DNA from: Plantago elongata
Taxonomy: Eukaryota; Streptophyta; Magnoliopsida; Lamiales; Plantaginaceae
DNA: 24,517 nucleotides
Assembly (NCBI GenBank): GCA_036897095.1
Contig: JAYMSP010002404.1
Location: forward strand, 1-24,517
Reading direction: 5' to 3'
Shown: one piece after another, positions 1 through 11,407 of the stretch
How the letters are laid out: every line of letters begins with the position of its first letter
Position numbering within the stretch: position 1 is the first letter of the stretch
Program-made: the position numbers and the translations under genes
The notes under the pieces: generated by a model
Told to the model about the DNA's origin: nothing
Database searches by the model: none
What the model saw: only the letters and a program-made list of their open reading frames with translations

Positions 1-22
1 ATATATATATATATATATATAT
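1..22. repeat. (AT)n microsatellite
   Basis: Eleven AT dinucleotides at the left edge; the tract may continue outside the window. Confidence 0.9.
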
Positions 23-1362
23 TATGCAATCTTAAAGCATGAATGCATACTACCAGGCACCAACTCACAGTAACCTTTTATAGTAAGTGGCCATATATAA
101 GAGGAAGGTAATGAGGTATGGACATAACGACTAACATGCACAGGGCCTAACAATATGTTGAAATGCAATATAAATAGCAAGAGGTGGTTATATACTTATA
201 TTTGTTTGTGACAAAGGCAGGGTGTTTAGAAGTTGTCTTTCACAAAACACACACAAAGGAAGAGCGTTTTAGTCACAAGGATACAAAATACCAAAAGAAA
301 AAGACCTAGGACAGACTGAGTAGGCTATCAGAGCCCCAAAGGACTTGCCTTATGAGTACTAAGGCCTAGTAGCACTGTGTGCTATTATGCGGCATGGATA
401 ATAAGAGTTTACAATGAAATATCCAATATACTAGTATTGTGAATACAAGCTTCTACTTCATTTTTTTGTAAATTAAGTTCGGATGACTTGAGATCAAACT
501 GAACTAACTTAACGAATTCCTTTTCAGTAATAGGCACTCAAACTTATCTTCAGTTCCATTGGACATCAAGACCAAACTTACAATGTACCCATTAACGCCT
601 TAAAAAATGATAATTCCAGAAAGAAACAGATCAGATCATCCTAATGCATTCGTAGCAGACAATCGTTCATAGTTCATACACTATCTACTCCGTCCTAGAT
701 TTTGTTAGTACTACCTCTTAAACACAGAGAGAAACAATATGTATTTTGCTCAAAGACACTACAATTAACCTAAAAGGGCTGGGGCCCAAAAAAAAAAAAA
801 AAAAAAAAAAAAAGAAGAAGAAGAAGAAGAAGAGGAACCATGGGATCTCATGGAGGCATAAGCCATTTTGGACAACCTAACTCAACCACCATAAATGTCA
901 TGCTATATGTTTAATGTCGTCCAGAGTTAAAAAGATGAATTATAAAATCTCCATTGCAAATTGACAGTAAGAAGGCAATATTGACCTGGCTTATGAAATA
1001 GGTTCTCTTAAAAATAAGCCTTAAGAGAACACTAGCCATGAGAATATCAAGATAACACTTGACCATCAAGCTAAGTTCATACCTTTTTTTCTTTTTGTTT
1101 GAGGCAACTTAATTCATACTTTGACATCAGTGAAGGTTCCATTGCAATTCTTTTCTCAATTACTCAGCATAGACTGTTAACAAATTGAAAAACATTACTA
1201 TATATGAATATACCATATTTTATGGAGGTAAATTCCACACCACCCCTACCTAAACAAGCTAACTAGGGCAATTAAATTTCTAAGCTGTAGAGCAAATGAG
1301 GAATACAAGTAAATGCTATTACCAGCAGAAAATTTGGAGATAATGGCAGAAGCACACATCAC
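23..1362. other. Non-coding part of copy A, left end
   Basis: Stops are frequent in all frames and I see no gene. The stretch is shared with copy B (about 11572-12956), including a block at 301-370 rich in CCT/AGG, but neither copy keeps a common open frame there. Confidence 0.6.
788..833. repeat. Poly(A) plus (GAA)n tract
   Basis: A run of 26 A at 788-813 passes into about seven GAA/AAG units. The matching place in copy B (about 12240-12270) has only a short A-rich stretch, so the expansion is specific to copy A. Confidence 0.85.
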
Positions 1363-1442
1363 CTGCAACCTTAACATGCCAGCATGAATTGTTGCCGCAA
1401 GGTCCTTACACCATGCTTCATTTGCTTCTGAACCCGCATTTC
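1363..1442 (-). other. Conserved 80-nt exon-like block, copy A
   Basis: On the minus strand a good acceptor (TTATGGCAG) is followed by 80 nt ending at GTTGCAG with a GT donor. The frame entered in phase 1 is open and ends ...HAGMLRLQ. Copy B keeps a block of exactly the same length, open in the same frame. The phase would fit the phase-1 donor of RRM exon 5 (4982), but the peptide does not resemble the RRM C terminus and a better last exon lies at 4222-4322. It may be an alternative terminal exon, an exon of another gene, or chance. I do not recognise the peptide. Confidence 0.3.
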
Positions 1443-4221
1443 CTGCCATAAAAGAAAACAAATGATTTCACATCATGGAAAAATGCAAGAATCTAGAAGA
1501 CATAGAATAGTGCCAATGTTTTTTTACCAGCAGGTCAAAAAGGCAATAAGAAATTAAAAAGTTGTGCTGATCAATAACAGAACACAATATCCAACTAGTA
1601 ACAGAAACCCCACATCCAATCACACTATGAACATTCAGTCAAGAGAACAAGTTTAGGAAGAAATTAAAGGGATCTGCACATATAGGAAATTAGCTGGTAT
1701 CAAACCCCTATCATGTACAATATGCACACGTAAGCATTTATTATTCAGATATGTATTTTCACAAACAAAAAGAAAATAATTCAATGCAAGTCTGGACATA
1801 GATAATTTAAGTAAATAACGTTGTGAACAGTGTTTGCATATAAATGCTACCTCTATGGTAAATGAATAAATATATTGCATCTCTTGGATCCTGGCTAGAA
1901 GCCAGCATTTAATAGATAGATGTGAAAAGTGCATCATCAAAATTGTCTGCTTGGAATAACAACATTTCCTAGTACCTACAATTTGTTTTTTAGTAAGGCA
2001 AAGTACTGAAAACTGTGGAACATATGTGATAAGTTGTTTTGGATGTTTTAAGGCAAGCCACTTAAAGCAGGAGCGCAACAATTCAAGATAGTTGAACGGG
2101 CAGGTCCTCTTAAAGCTCTCGAACTAACAACACACGCACACACTTATCTATTTGAAACATATATTTCACATAGAATATAGCATCTGAAATATGTAGTTTT
2201 CATGACATATATGTAACACACTTACACTAGTCTCCTTACGACAAGATATATATTCTCACTAAACTGGTAAATAAAATTACACAATAGTAATTTGTATATT
2301 ACAATGGCATAATATTGATGATAGCCCTTCCCATACAGGAAGGAATAGCTTACAACAGCTAAAAATGAATTATAACTTCAAGAATAAAACCAAGAAACCA
2401 AGGGGAGGTTTCCATACTTGCATCTTACCTTAAAGAATAAGGAGGGAGATGAAAATTTTCAAGGTGAGATATAGTATTTAATACAACTTTATTAATCATG
2501 ACTTAAGAAAGTCAAAAAACGCACAAAAATAAGATTTAACTCTCAAAATGCAATTGCAAGCAATGAACTAGGAGCTCTAGGTTTTATGTATAATTAGATT
2601 CACAAAATATTATAGTATTTACCTTTCACAATCAGCCAAGATATATTTTTATCGAGGACAGTATAATGTCTAAAATTGGATGAATTTAAAAAATTAAATG
2701 AGAATATAGTCAATAACATTAGATTATCTAAATCATCTTTTACACTTCATTTACCCCAAAACAAGCATATTCAAATAGTAGTACAAAATTGTGAATAAAT
2801 TGGATGACTGCCAAAAAAAAAAAAAAGTGCCGATAGAATCTAGGGATATTATCTCAATTATCATTTAGACTGAATTAAATATCCCAAGGAAGGAGATTCA
2901 AAGATATTACAAAATATCAAATTAAAGTAGTTATGTTTGAACATTATATCAGAACAGGTAGAACATAGTGAATAATGTTTAAATCATCATCGGCAAACAC
3001 ATTAATTATAACACCAAAACAGGCGATATGTGGATAGTACAAAATCTTGCATGTAAATGGATGAACTTGGAAATATTAAATAAGAACAGACAGCATACTG
3101 GACACTAACTAAATTTTTATTGCATTTAATATTAGCCCCCCAAAAGGAAAAGTTTCGAAACAAAATGACCATATTCAAGAAAGAATCATACCTAAATTTT
3201 CAATTATTTGGAAGTTGGAACAAAAGGTAGTTATATAAATTCAGAGTGCTTACATGCAGTTCAAGTTGTACACTGTTTCTTCCAACTGCCTATTTTCCAA
3301 TCAAACGTTTTTCACTTATCCCAGAATTCAGTATAGAAAAATTATGTTGTAATCTTGTGAAAAGTAATTAAAAAGTTCGACTCTTGGTTTCAACATTCAT
3401 CAGCTACGTCATTATGGTTCCCACATTCTCAATCCTAAACCATGCAGAAACTTTCACTTTGTTATGCTCTCAAGTCTCAACCTTTTAAACTCAATCTATT
3501 GTGGCAACTCCTATAGTCTCATATATGCTAACACAAACACCAATAAAAAAAAAGTGGGAAACAAGGCACTGACGACATATCAGCTTTTACAAGATGGGAA
3601 TCCATGCATGCATACTATGAACTACAGGTAAAGTTATTTACAAAAGTATCACACACAACACTTCCAAACCAGAGAGTTAAAAAGGAAATCAAATGTTTTC
3701 GTTACAAATCAAGTAAACTTGCGCAGGGCATAAATTTCATGCGAAAATAACTGACACATTGCGCCATGACGAGGGATGTGCTATGTCTACGATTTGACTA
3801 TAGCATGCTTTTTGCGCTCTTGATAAATATGGTCATGTTAGAAGCATGTATGTGTGTCCAAAAAGACCACGTCCACAAATAAATAAAAGTATGGACGGTG
3901 ATATTACATGTTTTGGCTTATTGCATTGCAGATTTGCATTAAGTTTATTTTTCGCAGTTTCTTAATAGGTGGCAAGTATCAGCAAACGGTAAGTTTTAAT
4001 AACCCAAGTCAAGCAAAAGTGTGTATAAGTCTATCAACTATAAGGGTGAGTGCTGCACACATAGTCACATACAACCAGGTATAAACTGTCAACCTCTTAG
4101 ACTATAAAAGCAACCAATCACCCGAAGATTAAAATGTATCCCAAACTATACACAATATCCAGAGGAGATTCTAGACCAGGTCAATTCATTAGTCTCCAAA
4201 TAGGATAGCAGTACAATGACA
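1443..4221. other. Shared non-coding DNA downstream of RRM copy A
   Basis: AT-rich DNA lying 3' of the RRM stop codon, collinear with 13037-16311 in copy B. The 142-codon minus-strand frame at 1653-2081 is not kept in copy B, where stops and indels break it, so I read it as non-coding. It may include the 3' UTR of the RRM gene, but I see no clear poly(A) site. Confidence 0.5.
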
Positions 4222-6881
4222 TCAAGAACCTCCACCAGAACTACCCTCTAGTCTCGCAGCTGCACAAAAGAACTGCAACTTTAAACAGAACACGTTACCA
4301 TCACCAACGTGCAGTTTATAACCTGCAAGTTAATCAGACTATTTTTAGAGACTTACATGATGCTTCGATATAAATATTAAAGAATTTCATATGATCAATC
4401 ACAAATAACTGTAACTATACTGGGACTTTGCGGGAATAATAACACTTTGGAACTACTTTCAAGTACTGTTGTCGCACATTTCTGTACCATTGCTGCACCC
4501 AAGCTGCACGATTCTACTTAGAAGTGACACACTTCTGCACTCATGACACCAGAATTTTTCTATACTAGAAAGTTTTTTAGAGCAAACTAAGTTCATGGAA
4601 TACATCTGTTGGATCTCTGCACATCTTGTTGATAGCAAAGTGCAAATAAAAAATATAAGGAATTGTTCAGCAAAAAAAAAAAGTGGGGAAAGGTACCGAG
4701 TAGTTTAGCAGGAAATTGATCGGGAATCTAAGGATGTACGTATTAAAAAGAAAAAGAACGGTTCACAATCTAGATCAAGAGAACGTGTAAACTATTAAAC
4801 ATGAACCCTCAACCATACCAATATAGAACAAATGAAAAACAGGAAATGCACATACACGAAATGGAAGAGAAAACTTTGCACATATCCTTGCTGAATTACA
4901 TTTAGTTGACAACAAGAATAAACACCTCAGCGGATAGCCAAATTATATAATGTTAATTAATAGATAGAGGAGTTGCTGTACCTTGTCGGTTGTAATATGC
5001 CACAGCAGCATATTCTGGTCTCTCAAAATAAACAACGCAAGGAGTCAGGAGCCCGCCACCTGGCTGTAAGACATCCTCAGATAATGTTTTATTTAAGGAA
5101 AAAGTAAAATAAAAAAGAAAAGGCAAAAACAAAAACAAAAGACAAAAAAGGGGATCATAGTTTAAGAAGTGCTGAATATATCCTCACCTCACTTGATTCT
5201 GCCGTCCAAACTTTCAGACTTCGGTAGCCGTAGAAGGAGCTGAAGATATCTGGACATCTGGTGAAGGAGAACATACTATACATGCAAGCAGAAGTAACAA
5301 TTATATTACCGGACAAAAAGGATACGACTTGCCTCACTCATTGTATAATTTGGCGGAAGGCCTTCCACAATGAGAGTGCAGCATGCACTAGGAGGGAGCA
5401 CGGGTTCAACGTAGCTCCCTCCAACTCCAGCACCACCAGTACAACATTGCTGAAAAGTTCACACATGTTTGTGAGCTAGTAAAATATCAAAAACAAGAGG
5501 GGAAAAAAATAGAAACAAACACCAAGAGATAGGGAATTAGTACCTCAGATAGCTGGTAATGGACACATAATCCATTCCGCTGGTTTCTTTGATCTGCATA
5601 TCACATGATAATGCATAATGAGCTATAAAATTTATCACATGGAGTATGATCCAACGAATCAAATAGTAATAACAAACAATAGATTGTAAGGTACAGGGTG
5701 GATCAATAGTTATTAACAGCACACATTATGTGCACAATATTATCGCAGTTGTGGTGTAATGCATAATTCTCGAACAAGTGGACATGGAACTTACATACAT
5801 GTCCTATCCGAGTGTGACGGTAGCATCCTGTTCTGACGTAATTTAACACAAGCCATTTACAGTAATTTATTTTTAAGTAATAGAAGCTCAGAAGTACTTA
5901 CGACTTCAAACTCCAAAAATAACAAGACTTATACTGACTACTTTCTAATGCATATTCTCCTTATTTGCCAAACTCACGCAAAAGAAAAATGCTATTACGC
6001 AACTCACATGTATTTTATTTTATAAATACTAACAAATAAAACCTTCTTAACACATGGAACACACGTACACCCAGATTCTTTCTCGCACAGTAATCGGACA
6101 TATGGTAACATTTAAGTGATCAAAATTATTTCTCACACTATCAGACATGACAAGATCTCAGCAAACAGAAAATAAATCAGAAATATCAAACAATCACTGA
6201 CTCATAAATTAAACCAAACCATCAGTCTCAATCAAAGGCCATAAATCAAAACAAAAGATAAGGCTATCCGTTGCAAATTATATTAGAGAGGTGTGAACAC
6301 TTAATACTACCACCAAACCCTCTTAAAAACCAAAACATTTATACACAACAAAAAGATGCAAATCATTCTTCGGTGTCAATAATTCCCAACAAAAGTAATC
6401 ATCAGATCATAAGTACAGAGATAATAAATGAAAACAGCAAACCATCTTTGAACAATAAATTGAAAGTAAAACAAGGCTCCACAACAAGTTTCACGAAACA
6501 ACGATACAAACAAAATTAAATGATCCTTCACAATCATTCAATTTTTACAAAAAGATTGCTCTATCAAAAAAAAAAAAAAAAAATCAAACAGATTGTTCTG
6601 GTGTATACACCACCTCAAAAAAACCCAAATGTCATATAAACCCAACGAATTCACTGTTAAACATCTAAAATTAGATCAGGTATAACATGCAGGATCAATT
6701 AACTGATGAATACAAGAATCTAAGCAAATGGCACCAATTCATTCACAGAACGTAAATAACAACAATTGGATTTGGCACAAAAAAAAATGAAACAAATGGA
6801 ATGGGGTTTTTGGTTTAACAGACCATTTCTAGGGGAGAATCCGAGCCTTAATTGTGAAAGTTGGTCATAAATCCGCCTCAT
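4222..6881 (-). CDS. Single-RRM RNA-binding protein, copy A (split gene)
   Basis: Predicted exons on the minus strand: 6881-6824, 5593-5544, 5449-5326, 5249-5188, 5063-4982 and 4322-4222 (477 nt, 158 aa). All phases agree (1, 0, 1, 0, 1) and the last exon ends in TGA. The protein has a short variable N terminus and a Pro/Gly-containing linker. One RRM follows, with RNP2-like CTLIVEGLP, the helix MSEASHIFSSFYGY, PGGG, an RNP1-like CVVYFERP, and a last strand VFCLKLQFF before a Gly/Ser tail. This matches the layout of plant one-RRM proteins of the LYVEGLP...HIFRPFVGY...LRLQFARYPG type, which bind RNA; a nuclear processing role is inferred. RNP2 has Ile where an aromatic residue is usual. Exon 1 is the weakest part (conserved ATG, weak donor AATG/GTCTGT). 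Intron 4323-4981 is 659 bp. The gene may be decaying, but no frame is broken. Confidence 0.6.
5250..5325 (-). other. U12-type (minor spliceosome) intron in RRM copy A
   Basis: The 76-bp intron begins GTATCCTTTTT, matching the U12 5' splice-site consensus RTATCCTTT. It ends with branch-point-like CTCCTTCAC (consensus TTCCTTRAY) about 12 nt before the CAG acceptor. Splicing here joins C+AT to give His and restores EASHIF, the helix expected in this RRM family. Ordinary GT donors nearby would insert extra residues into the helix or need a different acceptor. Confidence 0.75.
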
Positions 6882-7030
6882 TTTCTCTACTGCAATTTCG
6901 GTGAGAACTCTTACAGTCAAAAATGTGTTTTCTATCGGATCAAATGGAGAAGAAATAGTGTGTGTGAGTAGTTAATGTTTGTCTCTCCATTGGATTTTGT
7001 TTCTGTTGCAGAGGGTGAATGAAATCAATG

Positions 7031-7084
7031 TCAGTATCTGAGAGTGTAATATGAGTATGACATAATCATTACTATGGAGTCAAT
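7031..7084 (-). promoter_or_regulatory. Remnant core promoter of RRM copy A, TATA-less
   Basis: Flanking words shared with copy B, TTGACTCCA (7075-7083) and CTCTCAGATA (7035-7044), are kept. The DNA between them is 33 bp shorter than in copy B and lacks the TATAAATA box and the CT repeat. TTGACT fits a W-box core. Whether the promoter still works cannot be judged from sequence. Confidence 0.45.
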
Positions 7085-8842
7085 ATTCAACTACAGTTTC
7101 TTCACTTTTTGGATACTTTTCTGACTATGGTTATTTGCTTGAGCTTTTACTCGGACCATATATGCAGTGGGTTTGGTTAAGTCGAGTCATCGTACTAGGG
7201 ATTGAAGCACCTTCATAAATGATTAATCGTACTTGAGCTATCGTTAAAAAATGAAATGTCACCTTACATATATTTTAACAGTGTGATGGTAAATATGTTG
7301 AACAATCATAGTGATATATATGTTTGAATTTAAAAAAATGGAATGTCACCTTATATATTTTGCACCGTCAGAATACTATCAACTGTACTTGAGTTATCAT
7401 TAAAAAAATGAAATGTCACTTTATAAGTGTCTCAGCGGTGTGGTGGTAAAGGTTTCATTAGATCTGCAATTTATTTGGACGGTCTTGCTGATATAGATGG
7501 TTGAAGTTGCACGTTGAATTTTCAATTGCTTTGGCGTATCGTTAAAATTGATTCATATAACATTAATTTTTCTAAGTTACGTATTATTCTTACATATAAT
7601 TTTTATGTGGATTCGTAAAGTTAATAGGTATTTATGTTTTGGAATAGTTGAGTTCGATTTGATGGTAGTTGTTCATGCATATGTGATTTCCTCATTTGTA
7701 TTATTCATATTGGCTTTTCTTTGTTTGCTTCATTGTTTGGCGGGAATTGACCTCGATTCATTTTAGGGCAAGTAGCACGGTATCGCAGGTAATAAATAGA
7801 TTAATTTGTTTAATCGAGTGTGATGTATATACGTGTGTGCATGCAAGTTAACATATTTATTTATGTAAAATGTAATAATGAACTTTTTAACGCGCTAAAG
7901 TTTTAATTTAAATTCATAGAGTTTAATGATCACAGAGAGTGGTAATACATTTAAATATTAACACTAATCTTACTTTATGAACTGAAAACATAAGATATAT
8001 GTAACCAATTCATGACGGCTGAAGTACAAATTTATTTTATCAATTTTATTATTTGAATTAAGTAACTAAACATCTAAAAAGCCTAACAGAAATAACCTAA
8101 CCAATTTTCAAGAACAGTTATGCACACTTTCTCATGCTATTCTTGTTAATTTGACTTTCTAAATCGTAATGTTGACATACAACTCATAAATAAAAATAAA
8201 TTAATAAACCCAAATTAGTAATAATGGAAAGTACACACTTTTATATTATATTTTTTGTTAAGAGTATTTTCTTTATACTTTATACCAGTACCAGAACTAA
8301 GGAATAGCACAACAATAACCTCTCTTTTTCCATTAAGTGTATGGTGAATGTACATGACACCAACTTGTAAGTATTAATTTCAAATTCGATTTTTTTACTC
8401 TTTTTAAACTTCATTACAAAGCAACTGTTGTAAGCTGTACCAGTAGTAATGACAAATGACATATTCCTAGCCAACACCTGGTCAGACTTCCACAAATACT
8501 AGGGGACGTATAGAATTTGAGTAGCCTTTTTCAATTGAAATTGAATTTTTTTTATAAAATATTCGATATGAGTGGGGTGATTGCGCGGTATAACCAAGGC
8601 CTAGGATTAATACATAGTACATGCTCTTTTTGAGTATATACATATGACATGTTAGACCACTGTACTAATGACAAATTGAGCTAAAAGATCAACTAGCCTA
8701 TGCTTCAGTGATGGGCACAAACAATACAATTACATAAATTGTGAGGGATGCTTCTTGGTGTAGGAGCTACCCAGCCCAGGTTGAACGGATAGAAAGAAAA
8801 GGAAAAAAAAAATAACGGAGAAAGAATTGCTTTATTCTTGTC
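7085..8842. other. AT-rich spacer between the duplicated segments, left part
   Basis: No gene is supported. The frames at 7548-7766 (+) and 8280-8495 (-) are low-complexity, lack splice context and have no second copy to compare with. The only structure I see is the imperfect repeat at 7229-7425. Confidence 0.5.
7229..7425 (+). repeat. Imperfect direct repeat
   Basis: ACTTGAGCTATCGTTAAAAA followed by ATGAAATGTCACCTTA starts at 7231 and recurs at 7387 as ACTTGAGTTATCATTAAAAA plus ATGAAATGTCACTTTA. A partial third copy (TTTAAAAAAATGGAATGTCA) lies at 7329. The spacing of the full copies is 156 bp. Confidence 0.65.
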
Positions 8843-8920
8843 TCAATCTCCAGAGCATGCTCGGCCAATGCCGTGCAACCACTGACTATACAGATCAATG
8901 TACCTATGGCAGCAACATAT
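8843..8920 (-). other. Possible terminal exon, unidentified gene
   Basis: A strong plant acceptor (TTTTGTTTTGTTGCAG) precedes this block on the minus strand. One frame runs to TGA at 8845-8843, and AATAAA (8836-8831) follows closely as a possible poly(A) signal. A second frame entered one base later stays open much further and reads YVAAIGTLICIVSGCTALAE, which looks like a membrane segment. I cannot choose between them and recognise neither peptide. Confidence 0.25.
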
Positions 8921-10306
8921 CTGCAACAAAACAAAATTAGCATCACTGTTCTGCTTAATGTAGAAACTGTGAAGAAAAATTATATTTAGCCAAGAAACCT
9001 TGGTGAAATGAACTGTAAGAACACTTGAAATGCATTCTTGTATTGACAAAAATCCTGACATATGTACTCTGATTTTTTAATACATGAAAGGAAAAAGATA
9101 ATAAGCGGTCTTCTTTTATGCAGCTTGTATGCTTCTAATAATCCCACCGCAGATACTAGTCCTGGTGGACGAGGAGTAGGTGTTTTTGCTGGGTGTGTGT
9201 ATGTGTTTGTCTAATCAAAAAAGGAATATAGATGGATAATTACCAACACGCCCCGAGTTTTAATGCATTCCGAAGAGAGAATATTCCAAATGCAATTAGT
9301 GCTCGCATGCAAAAAAGTCTGACCGCGTACCTGTAACACTGTTTTTCTTCATCGATAAATTACAAGTTTTTATGCGGATTGTAAGACAACTGGAACAAGA
9401 ATGTAAAAGTATTTGCTTGTTCGTTATTTGAAAAAAACTAACATAACAAAAAGAGACACGTGTGGGCTCTCCGCTGTAGCTCTATTGTATGTCAGATCTA
9501 GAACAACTATTAACCAGAACCGGCCAGATCCAGGCAAAGAGGAATCATATCCTTGAACAAAACCATAATGCGCCCAAAACAGTTTTGAGAGTATACATAC
9601 ATGTTTAGATATAAAACTTCAAGATAAATAAAACTGTAATTAAACTAATCATGGTGATGCTCTGCTCTGTTAAATCAATCATAGAGGGCAATCATGTGAG
9701 ATATGTACAAGTGTGTTTACATAAACATGAAATCGGTTGAGGTATATTGATTTTTTATTTTTTTTGAGACGAAAACTGCAATCTATACTATGGGAGATCC
9801 AAAACCAAGCATTCAGAAACTCACCAAATTCTTAAATAGCAGTAAACCATTCTCCCAAAACCTAGGTAACTGCCTACCAGAACATCACTGAAAACCATTA
9901 TATCTCTGTTCATTTAGTCACCCTTCCAACACGATGAACCAACTAATTTATGATCACTACATCTACTAGTCTGCAGTCACAAGATAAGTACCACTGTACC
10001 ACAAAGTAAAATTATTTTTAGTGAAGACTGAAGAGTAGATTCAATCAAGTTCCTTTTCTGATATTATGAAAAGTAGATTCAATCAAGGTCTGACGTGTGC
10101 AAACAAATTGAGGTACGGGCATGGATTTATTTTGGATATGTACTCTTTCATGAAATTTGTTAACCAAATTATTCTTAATGCAAATACTAAAACATTCAGT
10201 GAGCGAGTACCATGCACCACAGGACCATTAACCAAAACATCATTTGCATATCAATCTATGTAAATCTTAAATAATTCTGAAAGAGAATTCAAAATGAGGA
10301 CAATAC
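8921..10306. other. Spacer without a supported gene
   Basis: On the minus strand a frame through 9170-8994 is open and starts with a Pro-rich part (PAKTPTPRPPGLVSAVGL). It could be an exon of the same unknown gene as the blocks at 8843 and 10307, but it lies next to a CA-rich tract and no homology is evident. The plus-strand frame at 10066-10263 looks fortuitous. Confidence 0.35.
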
Positions 10307-10584
10307 CTTTGGTGCCTTAGTACATTCAATACAAATTTTGAATGGCATCATTGCAAAGCCCCATTTGTTCTTCCTAATTTTTCTTGCCGAGTCCTCGATG
10401 AAAATACCGCAATCAATCACGTCAACGATTCCCATGGTTGAAACATCCGCAATGCAGCATGGAATCTTCACAAAACATGCACATTTGTTTATGCAAATTA
10501 TTGGGATTTTCATGACTAAGCTACGCTTACCACCACCAACACCATGATATTGGTTGCATTTCTCTGGAAGTAGATGTTCACAGG
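10307..10584 (-). other. Possible 278-nt internal exon, unidentified protein
   Basis: On the minus strand the acceptor AATTCAG at 10587-10585 opens a 92-codon frame that runs to a donor CCAAAG/GTATTG at 10307/10306. The peptide is Cys-rich and not low-complexity: it contains CEHLLPEKCNQYHG, a Gly run with basic residues, paired cysteines in CACFVKIPCC, then STMGIVDVIDCGIFIEDSAR and a basic stretch KIRKNKWGF ending ICIECTKAPK. Cysteine spacing could suggest metal binding, but I recognise no family. No start codon or complete gene model is apparent, so this may be one exon of a gene or a fragment. Confidence 0.35.
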
Positions 10585-11323
10585 CTGAATTCTAATTCTT
10601 AGAGATCGGTGCTGAACTTTTACCCAAAGGAAAATGATGCATCAGTATAATTTGCAAAGAAGAATAGAAACTTGCTGTGGTAAGACCCATCTTCTCTTAT
10701 GTGGTTCTTTCAACTAATAAGTCTAATAAGGGCCGTCAATATGGATAGAATCCATTAGTTAGAGCTATATCCTATACAAATCCATGCGATATAATCCATC
10801 CATCACATAACCTGTTGAAAAGGAGTTTGGTTCGGATCTGGAGTTTTTAAATGGTCCCATATCCACGTGGATAATTTCTGGAACCAATTAAAGCCCCTTT
10901 CAGAAAATTGTAAAACGTATGCTTTCAAACCATTCCCTTAAATCACAACTGCTGACTGCTCGATCACTATCCACTTAACTAGTTTAACTATTCTTTTGTT
11001 TCTGCAATTTTACTTGATGCTTCAGATGCAAAATTTATTGATTCTGGGCAATATTGATGAGATTAAAAATTATGTCTGAAGGATATGATGGATCTTAGAA
11101 CCCATGCACCACCAATAAAGTGACAAATGTAAGGCAGAAAGTCAGTCATAGCTGAAGTTAGTTCTCTAGTCTTATCTTATACTTTCAGGTTGCAGATCGT
11201 GAAGGGTTCTAAGCTTATAATGTATTTTAGTGTGCTCGTTTTAAGGTGTTATATGTACATACACACATAACTTCATTGAGAAAATGAGGATTGGGATAGT
11301 AATATATTTTTTTGGTCTGGGAG
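10585..11323. other. Spacer without a supported gene
   Basis: I see no open frame of note, repeat or RNA gene here. It lies upstream of the candidate exon at 10307-10584 and could contain more of that gene, but I cannot identify exons. Confidence 0.45.
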
Positions 11324-11328
11324 AAAAA
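11324..11328 (-). terminator. Pol III terminator of tRNA-Glu
   Basis: Five T on the minus strand start 6 nt after the discriminator base of the tRNA, the usual RNA polymerase III stop signal. Confidence 0.8.
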
Positions 11329-11333
11329 TGAAC

Positions 11334-11407
11334 TTCCGTTGCCGGGACTTGAACCCGGGTCTCTCGGGTGAGAACCGAGTATCATAGCCAAACTAGACTA
11401 CAACGGA
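11334..11407 (-). tRNA. tRNA-Glu (anticodon CTC)
   Basis: The minus strand folds into a complete cloverleaf of 74 nt. The acceptor stem TCCGTTG pairs with CAACGGA, followed by discriminator A. The anticodon stem CTCGG/CCGAG encloses loop TTCTCAC with anticodon CTC (11372-11370), which reads GAG (Glu). The T arm CCGGGTTCAAGTCCCGG carries an intact B box (GGTTCAAGTCC). There is no intron. The D loop seems slightly longer than in typical plant tRNA-Glu. The gene lies in the spacer and has no second copy here. All stems are paired and a T5 terminator follows, so it is probably functional. Confidence 0.95.

Larger units (their letters stand above)
22..7084 (-). repeat. Copy A of a tandem segmental duplication (7 kb unit)
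   Basis: This segment aligns collinearly with 11572-19057, with many substitutions and indels. Shared landmarks in order are a block near 301-370 (matching 11780-11850), the exon-like block at 1363-1442 (12957-13036), intron-like DNA at 1650-2080 (13235-13600), a block near 3720-3870 (15800-15920), all RRM exons (4222-5593 versus 16312-17321), and the promoter sequence at 7031-7084 (18971-19057). The left limit is uncertain because similarity reaches the window edge. Divergence is high, so the duplication is not recent. The strand given is that of the gene it carries. Confidence 0.85.

Noticed and set aside
1653..2081. 142-codon minus-strand frame
   Set aside because: The matching DNA in copy B (13235-13600) is broken by stops and indels, and the composition is non-coding.
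5310..5332. Ordinary donors for RRM intron 3 in copy A: GC-type at GAG/GCAAGT or GT at CCG/GTAATA
   Set aside because: The first gives the wrong phase. The second needs another acceptor than copy B and inserts extra residues into the RRM helix. The U12 donor fits both copies.
10338..10547. Plus-strand frame opposite the Cys-rich block
   Set aside because: Splice signals at the block edges fit only the minus strand.
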